A DNA stretch of 38,274 bases, taken from the NCBI GenBank assembly GCA_031410595.1, contig JANNZM010000107.1:1-38274 (forward strand). The letters are read 5' to 3'. Positions 32,499-38,274 of this stretch are shown one piece after another; the first letter of the stretch is position 1; each line of letters starts with the position of its first letter. The notes beneath the pieces are model-generated. The model saw only the letters and a list, made by a program, of their open reading frames with translations. It searched no databases and had not been told where the DNA came from. The position numbers and the translations under genes are program-made. Origin of the DNA: JANMCE01 sp031410595. Its GTDB lineage: Bacteria; Actinomycetota; Acidimicrobiia; Acidimicrobiales; Ilumatobacteraceae.

Positions 32499-33013
32499 TT
32501 GGATTCTCCGGGAATGGTGAAGAGCGTGAAGATGAAGGCGAAGCCGGTTAGGGCCATGAACGCCAGGGACATGAAGCCGAACTGACGGAAGTACACGAAC
32601 GTACAGGGAACACTTACGGCACAGGCACCGGTGTCGAGGCTGTGGATCCATTCGAGCAGATAGTGATACGTCGAGACCAGTGCGCCGATGCCCGCCAGCG
32701 CCAGCGCGTAGGGACGTACCTTGTCGTCCCGACGAATCGCTGCGAGCGTCAGCACAATGGCGAGCGGATACATGAGGCAGCGCTGATACCAGCAGAACAG
32801 GCAGGGTGTGAGGTGGCTCACTTCGCTGAAGTACAAGCTGCCTGCCATCGCGGTCACAGCCACGACTGCGGCCACCGTCACGCGGTTGGCCCGAAGGGTC
32901 GCAACCGAGCCCGACAACCACGGAACGAACCGACCAACGGTGGCGACCAGCACTCCTACCAAGGCGGCGATAGTGAGGAAGGCGAAGAAACGCTCGGCCG
33001 ATTCAATGCTCAT
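32495..33013 (-). CDS. dsbB: DsbB-family disulfide bond formation protein
   Basis: From the ATG at 33013 the product is 172 residues, typical for DsbB/BdbC. Longer upstream frames read through the divergent promoter and are not credible. There are about five hydrophobic helices. The first redox pair is Cys71/Cys74 in PCLFCWYQR, and the second is Cys131/Cys137. DsbB proteins reoxidise an extracytoplasmic thioredoxin-like oxidase and pass electrons to quinone. The following gene, coupled by ATGA, encodes such a partner. Confidence 0.92.
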   Translation of the reverse strand: MSIESAERFFAFLTIAALVGVLVATVGRFVPWLSGSVATLRANRVTVAAVVAVTAMAGSLYFSEVSHLTPCLFCWYQRCLMYPLAIVLTLAAIRRDDKVRPYALALAGIGALVSTYHYLLEWIHSLDTGACAVSVPCTFVYFRQFGFMSLAFMALTGFAFIFTLFTIPGESK

Positions 33014-33065
33014 GACATGCCCATTCTGGTCGGTTGGCCGGTTCGGTGTCGGTGCAGGTGGGCCG

Positions 33066-33071
33066 TACGAT
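33066..33071 (+). promoter_or_regulatory. -10 element (TACGAT), leaderless start of the sulfurtransferase gene
   Basis: TACGAT ends 7 nt before the ATG at 33079, which supports this start over the upstream in-frame start at 33034. Confidence 0.55.
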
Positions 33072-33078
33072 GGGTCAC

Positions 33079-33915
33079 ATGCCTGCCGATTGCCCGATCC
33101 TGGTCGATGAAACCTGGGTCGTTTCGCACCCCGATGCCATCCTGGCCGATGTCCGCTGGTACCTCGACGGACGCGATGGCCGCGCGGCATTCGAGACGAA
33201 ACACATCGCCGGCGCGATTTTTGTCGACCTGGACAGCGATCTGTCCGGCCACGGTCGTGCCACCGATGGCCGCCATCCACTTCCATCGCCCGAGGGATTT
33301 GCGGCCAATCTCGGACGAATCGGTATCGGCGAACACGACACGGTGGTGGCCTATGACGACTCCGGCGGCGGCACCGCCGGACGGCTCGTGTGGATGTTGC
33401 GCGCTCTTGGCCGAAACGCCGCTCTGCTCGACGGTGGCCTTCGTTCGTGGTCTGGCGCCACGTCGAGCGGACCATCCATTCCACGGGAACCAACGAAAGT
33501 CACTGCCGTTCGATGGCCAGCGGACAAGATCGTCAGCGTGGACGATATCGCCGCGCATGCCGGGTCTTCCCTGACGGTGCTCGATGCGCGGTCGGCCGAA
33601 CGCTACCGGGGCGAGAATGAGCCGGTGGAAGCACGGGCCGGGCACATCCCCGGTGCGGTGAGCGCCCCGTGGAATCAGAACCTGGACCCCGCCACCGGTC
33701 GCTTTCTCCCGCCCGCACAACTTCGCGCCCGCTTTGAAGCACTCGGCGTTTACGACAACGGCGATGTGGCCGGATCATGCGGTTCGGGCGTGTCCACCTG
33801 CGCCAACCTCATTGCCTTGGAACTGGCCGGAATCACCAACGCCAAGCTCTTCGTGCCGTCGTTCTCCGGCTGGGCCGCAGATCCTGCTCGTCCGGTTGCA
33901 ACCGGCGCCCACTAG
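33079..33915 (+). CDS. sseA: Sulfurtransferase, 3-mercaptopyruvate type (SseA-like)
   Basis: This 278-residue protein has two tandem rhodanese domains. The C-terminal one has the active loop SCGSGVST with the nucleophile Cys234. A CGSGV(S/T) loop is typical of 3-mercaptopyruvate sulfurtransferases, whereas thiosulfate-preferring rhodaneses usually have CRKGV(S/T). The N-terminal domain has no Cys in the equivalent loop (DDSGGGTA), as usual. It moves sulfur from 3-mercaptopyruvate to thiols or cyanide. Its TAG stop is part of the next gene's -10 hexamer. Confidence 0.9.
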   Translation: MPADCPILVDETWVVSHPDAILADVRWYLDGRDGRAAFETKHIAGAIFVDLDSDLSGHGRATDGRHPLPSPEGFAANLGRIGIGEHDTVVAYDDSGGGTAGRLVWMLRALGRNAALLDGGLRSWSGATSSGPSIPREPTKVTAVRWPADKIVSVDDIAAHAGSSLTVLDARSAERYRGENEPVEARAGHIPGAVSAPWNQNLDPATGRFLPPAQLRARFEALGVYDNGDVAGSCGSGVSTCANLIALELAGITNAKLFVPSFSGWAADPARPVATGAH

Positions 33916-33918
33916 GGT
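33913..33918 (+). promoter_or_regulatory. -10 element (TAGGGT) of the ABC exporter operon, overlapping a stop codon
   Basis: TAGGGT ends 6 nt before the GTG at 33925. Its first three bases are the TAG stop of the sulfurtransferase gene. Confidence 0.5.
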
Positions 33919-33924
33919 TTCTTC

Positions 33925-35547
33925 GTGTCTTCCACCGGTCTGGCCGCGCTTCCAGAACTTCGCGCCCAACGCCGCAAGAATCGCATCGCCAAACTCGACT
34001 GGTTTGAGGCCGCCTATCGCGCCTATCTGACCGGATTCGTCGGCATACTCGTCATCTTGTGGGTGTCAGGTCTGATTGGCGGCAACAAGGTGACCGGAAG
34101 CGAGTTGGCCTCGGTCCGACAGCATGGGTCCGCCGCGCTCGGTATCGTGGCCGCACTGGCGATTGCGGTTGGCCTTCGGTCCGGCAGCCGGGGCGGTCCG
34201 TTGGCACTCGAACCCGCCGAAGTACGCCACGTACTCTTGGCCCCGATCAACCGCCGCACTGTGCTCATGACGTCGGCGGTCAAGTCGGTCCGTCACACCG
34301 CGTTCGGCGGTATCGCCGTCGGCGCGGCATTCGGCGTGATGGCCGCCCGCCGTCTCCCCGGCAATCGGTGGCGTTGGGCGGCGTCGGGTGCCGGATTCGG
34401 CCTAGTGGCGGGTCTGGCCATGGTGGCTTTCGCCTTCGTTGCATCCGGTATCCGACTAAAACGGGCCATCGCCACCGCGCTCGCCGGCATCGTGTTGGCC
34501 GGTGCAATCGCCGACCTGCTGGGCAAGCTGGTGTGGCCGACAACAGCCATTGGCAGCATCGGGCTGTGGGCCCTGCGCGTTCGTCCTCTCGACGCGTTGG
34601 CCCTCGTCGTCATTGCGGCGGCCATCGGGTTCGGCCTCAGCCGCCTTGATCGGTTGTCGTTGGAGAACGCCGAGAGGCGCACCGCGCTCGTCGGGCAACT
34701 TCGTTTCGCCGTCACCATGCAGGACCTTCGCACCGTCACCGTGCTGCGCCGTCAACTCACTGCCGAAGCACCACGCACCAACCCGTGGTTCGGGCTGCGC
34801 AAACGCAAGCCAAAGCGGAAGTTCCCCGTGTGGGGCCGCTCATGGCAGGGTCTGCTGCGTACGCCTGTCGGTCGAGTCGTGCGCATGATCGGGCTGGCAG
34901 CCATCGTCGGTCTGATCGTTCCAGCCACCTACAAAGGCAACGGCGCCCTGATCTTCGTGTCCGGTATCTGCAGCTATCTCATCGGGCTCGACATTCTTGA
35001 GCCGCTGGCCCAAGCCGTCGACCACGTCGACCGCACCGACTCCACCCCGATCGATCGCGGCCTGTTCTTCCTCCGCCACCTTCCCGCGTCGGCGGCAGCA
35101 TCGGTGCTGCTTTCACTGATCACTTCCGGCGTTGCGTTGCTCTCGGTGCACAACAACCTTGACCGCAAGATCGTGACACTTGCATCCCCTGTCGTGTTGC
35201 TCACCGGCCTTGCTGGCGCAGTGATCTCGGTCATGATGGGTGCGCCTGAGCAGACCGCGTCGGCCCAGGTGCTGCCTCCAGAAATGATGGGCGCGAAGAT
35301 CGCGGCACGGGCCGCGTGGCCGTTCATCATCGCGATTCTCGGCGGCGTGCCGCTTCTCATGGCGCAGCGGGCGAAAGCCGCCGCTTTCGACCCGCTCGCT
35401 TCGTTTACCCGCACCGCTATTCTGGTCGCCTTCGTTGTTGCGTTTGTCGCCGTATGGGTGCGCCATCGTGATGCGGCCAAGGCGTGGTGGCAGCAGACCA
35501 TGAAGGACTCTCAGGAGCAGGCCGCAGCCCGCCGGAAGCAAGCATGA
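33925..35547 (+). CDS. ABC transporter permease (multi-pass membrane protein)
   Basis: This 540-residue protein has about ten to twelve hydrophobic segments in two groups. A basic cytoplasmic loop between them carries a run of Arg/Lys near residue 290-300 (LRKRKPKRKF). No FtsX or MacB periplasmic domain is seen. The next gene, 13 bp on, encodes the ATPase. I identify it as the permease mainly from topology and neighbour; the transported substrate is unknown. The start is GTG by the leaderless pattern. Confidence 0.75.
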   Translation: MSSTGLAALPELRAQRRKNRIAKLDWFEAAYRAYLTGFVGILVILWVSGLIGGNKVTGSELASVRQHGSAALGIVAALAIAVGLRSGSRGGPLALEPAEVRHVLLAPINRRTVLMTSAVKSVRHTAFGGIAVGAAFGVMAARRLPGNRWRWAASGAGFGLVAGLAMVAFAFVASGIRLKRAIATALAGIVLAGAIADLLGKLVWPTTAIGSIGLWALRVRPLDALALVVIAAAIGFGLSRLDRLSLENAERRTALVGQLRFAVTMQDLRTVTVLRRQLTAEAPRTNPWFGLRKRKPKRKFPVWGRSWQGLLRTPVGRVVRMIGLAAIVGLIVPATYKGNGALIFVSGICSYLIGLDILEPLAQAVDHVDRTDSTPIDRGLFFLRHLPASAAASVLLSLITSGVALLSVHNNLDRKIVTLASPVVLLTGLAGAVISVMMGAPEQTASAQVLPPEMMGAKIAARAAWPFIIAILGGVPLLMAQRAKAAAFDPLASFTRTAILVAFVVAFVAVWVRHRDAAKAWWQQTMKDSQEQAAARRKQA

Positions 35548-35560
35548 AAAAGGACATTCG

Positions 35561-36229
35561 ATGATCGCCCTCGGCCTCAAGGGCCTTACCCGAACCTACG
35601 GCGACCTGGTTGCACTCGAACCGCTTGACCTCACCATCAAAGATGGTGAAGCGGTCGTGCTCATCGGTCACAACGGATCCGGCAAAACCACCATGATGCG
35701 AATGGTGGCCGGCCTACTCGACAAGACAGAGGGCGACGTCACTATCGGCGGTCACGCCGGCGGTTCGCTCGAAGCGCGGGCCAAGCTGGCGTACCTGTCC
35801 GATCAGCCCACGTTTTACGACGACCTGTCCGTCTGGGAACACCTTGAATTGGTCGCCCGATTGCACGGCAATGGCGACTGGGAACAGCAGGGCGCCGACC
35901 TCCTGGGCGAACTGGGGCTTTACGAGCGGGCCGATGATCTGCCTACTACCTTCAGCCGTGGCCTCAAGCAAAAGGCCGCCATCGCTATGGCCTTTGTGCG
36001 GCCGTTCGACCTGTTGCTGGTCGACGAACCCTTCGTCGGTTTGGACGCCACCGGTAAAACCGCCCTACTCAAACTGCTCGACGAAGCGCATGATCGCGGC
36101 GCCGCGCTCGTGGTCGCCACCCACGAGTTGGCATTCGTACAACGCGTGTCACGATGCATCGCGCTGCGTGACGGCGTGCTTGTGTACGACGGCACCACCA
36201 AGGACCTCGATGTCCTCGCGCTGGTCTAG
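35561..36229 (+). CDS. ABC transporter ATP-binding protein
   Basis: This 222-residue single ABC domain has Walker A GHNGSGKTT, the Q-loop in YLSDQPT, signature FSRGLKQK, Walker B LLLVDEPFVGLD and the H-loop in VVATHE. The SRGLKQK form of the signature is typical of ABC-2/exporter-type ATPases. The ATG has an AAGGA Shine-Dalgarno 6 nt upstream. It pairs with the upstream permease gene, and no substrate-binding protein is present, which fits export. Confidence 0.92.
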   Translation: MIALGLKGLTRTYGDLVALEPLDLTIKDGEAVVLIGHNGSGKTTMMRMVAGLLDKTEGDVTIGGHAGGSLEARAKLAYLSDQPTFYDDLSVWEHLELVARLHGNGDWEQQGADLLGELGLYERADDLPTTFSRGLKQKAAIAMAFVRPFDLLLVDEPFVGLDATGKTALLKLLDEAHDRGAALVVATHELAFVQRVSRCIALRDGVLVYDGTTKDLDVLALV

Positions 36230-36250
36230 CGAGTCGGCTTCCCGATCACG

Positions 36251-37078
36251 ATGGCTGATTCGTCAGCCGACTTGCTCACCAAGCAGCCCTCTCTCCGGGC
36301 CACCATGACTGACCGAGCAGGCTCTCTGCTGGGCAAGGTGGAGCTGATTCTCGACGCGCTCGCACAGCACGGTGCCACTATGGGACTGTCTGAACTGGCC
36401 CGTTCATCATCGGTTCCCAAGTCGAGCGTCCATCGCATCTGTATCGACCTCATCGAGTGGGGCGTCGTCGAACGCAATGGAGACGGCTTTCGTCTGGGGC
36501 CCCGCCTCTTCGACCTCGGGGCTCGGGTCCCAACTCGTCGCCGCTTTCGCGATACTGCCCTGCCGTTCATGGAGGAGTTGCTCTCGGCCACCGGGCACAG
36601 CATCCACCTGGCCGTACCACTGCCCGACATGGTGCTCTACGTCGACAAACTGGTGGCCCGATCATCCACGCCGACACCATCGAGCGTGACGAGCAACGCA
36701 CCGTTTCATGCCTCCGCTACAGGCAAGGCCATGTTGGCGTTCGGTGATCCGGAATGGACCCGTCGCATCTTGAGCGGACCGCTGCCGGCGATCACGCCAA
36801 AGACCCTGATCGACCCCATAGAACTGGCGCAAGATCTGGCCCGCGCCCGAAGTTTGGGTTACGCCGTGGAACACGAAGAGATGGTGGAGGGGTTTGCGTC
36901 CATGGCGGCACCGCTCATCGGCCTCGGCGGCGCCGTCGTCGGTGCCATCTCGGTGACGACCTCACTTGAAGGCCTCGACCCAGCAACATCGAGCCTCGTC
37001 TGCACCACCGCAGCGTCCATTAGCCAACGACTCGGCGCCCCCGCACCCAGCACCAGCCGCAAAGGAAGCGCGGCATGA
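36251..37078 (+). CDS. IclR-family transcriptional regulator
   Basis: This 275-residue protein has an N-terminal winged helix-turn-helix (about 28-85; LSELARSSSVPKSSVHRICIDL). The C-terminal effector-binding domain includes APFHASATGKAMLAF and GYAVEHEEMVEGFASMAAPL, both standard IclR features. The first 18 residues may be extra, since an in-frame ATG at 36305 is an alternative start. It begins 21 bp after the ABC ATPase gene on the same strand, so it may be co-transcribed, but IclR proteins usually control catabolic genes, and the target is not evident here. Confidence 0.9.
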   Translation: MADSSADLLTKQPSLRATMTDRAGSLLGKVELILDALAQHGATMGLSELARSSSVPKSSVHRICIDLIEWGVVERNGDGFRLGPRLFDLGARVPTRRRFRDTALPFMEELLSATGHSIHLAVPLPDMVLYVDKLVARSSTPTPSSVTSNAPFHASATGKAMLAFGDPEWTRRILSGPLPAITPKTLIDPIELAQDLARARSLGYAVEHEEMVEGFASMAAPLIGLGGAVVGAISVTTSLEGLDPATSSLVCTTAASISQRLGAPAPSTSRKGSAA

Positions 37079-37157
37079 ACGCATCGCTTGACTACTTTTC
37101 CTTTCCCCTGCAGGGCTCGGCTCGTAAACGACGAGGTCGGCGCCAGGTTCGATGTAG

Positions 37158-37562
37158 CTACGAGGTGATGCGGAAGAGTTCGATCAGGAGATGGTTGCCG
37201 TCGCGGGTTCCTTTGCCGATGGCGAAGGTGTCGTTCAGCCAGGCGAGCCGCTCGGACGCCGTTTCGAAGATCACGCCTTCTCGCACACCGATGGCGGTGC
37301 TGCGGCCGTTGCCGCGGTAGGTGATGACCTCGTCGTCGCCCGAAATGATGACATGCACGTCGATGCGCGATGTGCCGGTAGTGCTCAACGTGATGTGGTC
37401 GATGCCGTACACCTCTCGCTCGCCCTCCCACAGCTCCGAGGTGGCCATGCCCTCAAAGGGAACTTCCACTCGCGTGCCGTACGGGGTGGTGCCGATTGGC
37501 AGCCTGCGTAGCGTCAGACTCAGCGTCATGAATGGTTCGTGCTCAACGTCGGGTGCAGCCAT
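37158..37562 (-). CDS. DUF3237-family protein
   Basis: From the ATG at 37562 the product is 134 residues. The pattern GTTPYGTRVEVPF, then a central DVHVIISGDDEVITYRGNGR, then ETASERLAWLNDTFAIGKG fits the DUF3237 beta-barrel family, in which a WLN motif is common near the end. Function unknown. TACCAT ends 7 nt before the start. It is convergent with the IclR gene. Confidence 0.75.
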   Translation of the reverse strand: MAAPDVEHEPFMTLSLTLRRLPIGTTPYGTRVEVPFEGMATSELWEGEREVYGIDHITLSTTGTSRIDVHVIISGDDEVITYRGNGRSTAIGVREGVIFETASERLAWLNDTFAIGKGTRDGNHLLIELFRITS

Positions 37563-37569
37563 ACACAAG

Positions 37570-37575
37570 ATGGTA
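37570..37575 (-). promoter_or_regulatory. -10 element (TACCAT), leaderless start of the DUF3237 gene
   Basis: On the minus strand TACCAT ends 7 nt before the ATG at 37562. Confidence 0.5.
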
Positions 37576-37688
37576 CGCGGCGCGAGACGGCTCGATGATC
37601 ACCGCGGTGTCGGGCAGGGCGGTGAGCACAACTGTGCGACACCGATGCGCGCAGCACATACCCAGGGAACTTCATCACACCCCCTTGC

Positions 37689-37694
37689 CATGAT
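37689..37694 (+). promoter_or_regulatory. Possible -10 (CATGAT) of the small unknown gene
   Basis: CATGAT ends 7 nt before the ATG at 37702, the same hexamer variant as at the GlxA-type gene. Confidence 0.3.
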
Positions 37695-37701
37695 GCGTCA
37701 C

Positions 37702-37992
37702 ATGAACACACAGACCGAGCGATCGCCCACCTTTTCCACCAGCATCAATCGAGCTAATGCGGTCCAAGGGCTGGTTGCTCTCCACCAGCTTGCGGACGCC
37801 CTTCGGGCCGTCGGTGACTCCGATCTTGCCGCCGGTTGGGAGGCGATGCTCTGCGAAATGGAGCGTTGCATGAGCGGAGGCTGGAAGAACCGCAACGGTC
37901 GAGCCATTACGCGATTCGACGTGACCGTCGATATCGCGCCGGGCCCAATCATGTGGACCTTCCATGCCACCATGCTGCCCGTTCTCCGATGA
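37702..37992 (+). CDS. Small hypothetical protein
   Basis: From the ATG at 37702 the product is 96 residues; ATGs at 37690 and 37693 are also in frame. It contains one helix-forming stretch (GLVALHQLADALRAVG) and no motif I recognise. The third codon positions are GC-rich, as in real genes of this window, which is the main support. A competing minus-strand frame covers the same bases, so the call is tentative. Confidence 0.45.
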   Translation: MNTQTERSPTFSTSINRANAVQGLVALHQLADALRAVGDSDLAAGWEAMLCEMERCMSGGWKNRNGRAITRFDVTVDIAPGPIMWTFHATMLPVLR

Positions 37993-38274
37993 GTTGCTGG
38001 CGAGTTTCGATTCGCTCGCAATAGAGGTAGGCACCGGTCGTCGGTGGTGCGCCAGGCGCTCCAACAGCCGGGGCCGGTCGCTCACTTTCGGATTGAAGGC
38101 CGCGACCAACGCCTCGACAGGCTCGACGAGTTCACGGTTGCTGATCTCGTTCGCCGAATGCGACATCAGCCAATTCTGTATGTGAGCCGTAAAAATGCGT
38201 CAGCCCCGGCTCCAGTCATTCCGGCTGGGCACCGAGGCCTCCGACTTCTCTAGGGCGTCCCTAAGGCTCTTTCA
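37993..38274. other. Right-edge stretch without a confident gene
   Basis: I see no confident gene, RNA or terminator. A minus-strand frame starting with an ATG at 38166 has GC-rich third positions for its first 60 codons and a CAGAAT hexamer 6 nt upstream, but then overlaps the plus-strand gene at 37702-37992. It could be a short or broken gene. Confidence 0.35.

Noticed and set aside
32495..33493. Longer DsbB product starting upstream of 33013
   Set aside because: The extra region is Arg-rich, lies antisense to the sulfurtransferase gene and covers the divergent promoter.
37675..38166. Minus-strand gene of 163 codons at the right edge
   Set aside because: The first 60 codons look gene-like, but the rest is antisense to a plus-strand frame with better codon use and its own start signal. 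Left as undecided, not called.
1..38274. CRISPR arrays, prophage, insertion sequences or integrated elements
   Set aside because: No regularly spaced repeats, transposase, integrase or tRNA-side duplications were seen. The two tRNA genes are not followed by an integrase.

Overview
The window is high-GC bacterial DNA that reads like an actinomycete, most likely from the Acidimicrobiia. This is inferred from an Rv2061-type F420-dependent PPOX enzyme, an F420/flavin LLM oxidoreductase, actinobacterial-type DNA ligase and RecQ-phosphoribosyltransferase proteins, and secreted proteins carrying a WF-ending repeat that I recall from actinobacteria. It looks like ordinary chromosome. I found no integrase, transposase, phage gene or CRISPR array.

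Layout. 0-0.3 kb: left edge, then tRNA-Ser(GCU) with its terminator and promoter. 0.36-3 kb: an ABC-F ATPase convergent with a TerC/Alx exporter that sits behind a yybP-ykoY manganese riboswitch. 3.2-10.8 kb: a cytochrome P450, a cupredoxin lipoprotein, a GH13 amylase and a large secreted arylsulfotransferase-like protein. 10.8-15.5 kb (minus strand): ATP-dependent DNA ligase, an F420/PPOX enzyme, then TmpA and TmpB, with every junction overlapping by 1-4 bp, followed by a Rieske oxygenase. TmpA/TmpB is the oxidative route that splits 2-trimethylaminoethylphosphonate into glycine betaine and phosphate. 15.5-18 kb: two damaged genes, a frameshifted GlxA-type regulator and an internally deleted AAA/M41 protease gene, either side of an intact DJ-1/PfpI enzyme. 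18-21 kb (minus): a RecQ helicase fused to a phosphoribosyltransferase, and an LPXTG surface protein. 21-24 kb: small catabolic-type enzymes (carboxymuconolactone decarboxylase, LLM oxidoreductase, IPNS-like 2OG oxygenase, hotdog thioesterase). 24-26.5 kb: a diguanylate cyclase, an unknown protein and tRNA-Ser(UGA). 26.5-31 kb: prephenate dehydratase with an elaborate nested inverted repeat at its 3' end, larB-larC of nickel-pincer cofactor synthesis, and a phytoene-desaturase-like FAD enzyme. 31-33 kb (minus): DsbB, a membrane thioredoxin-like protein and a CpdA-type phosphodiesterase. 33-38 kb: a sulfurtransferase, a two-gene ABC exporter, an IclR regulator, a DUF3237 protein and a small unknown gene.

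A theme visible across the window is leaderless expression. At about a dozen genes a TANNNT hexamer ends 6 or 7 nt (once 9 nt) before the start codon and no Shine-Dalgarno sequence is present. Genes that do have a clear Shine-Dalgarno sequence (P450, TerC, the FAD enzyme, the ABC ATPase, the LPXTG protein, the decarboxylase) lack this arrangement. I used the pattern to choose several start codons.

The items most worth follow-up are the coupled ligase-PPOX-tmpA-tmpB operon, the leaderless promoter pattern, the two broken genes at 15.7-18 kb, the RecQ-phosphoribosyltransferase fusion, and the nested inverted repeat behind pheA.
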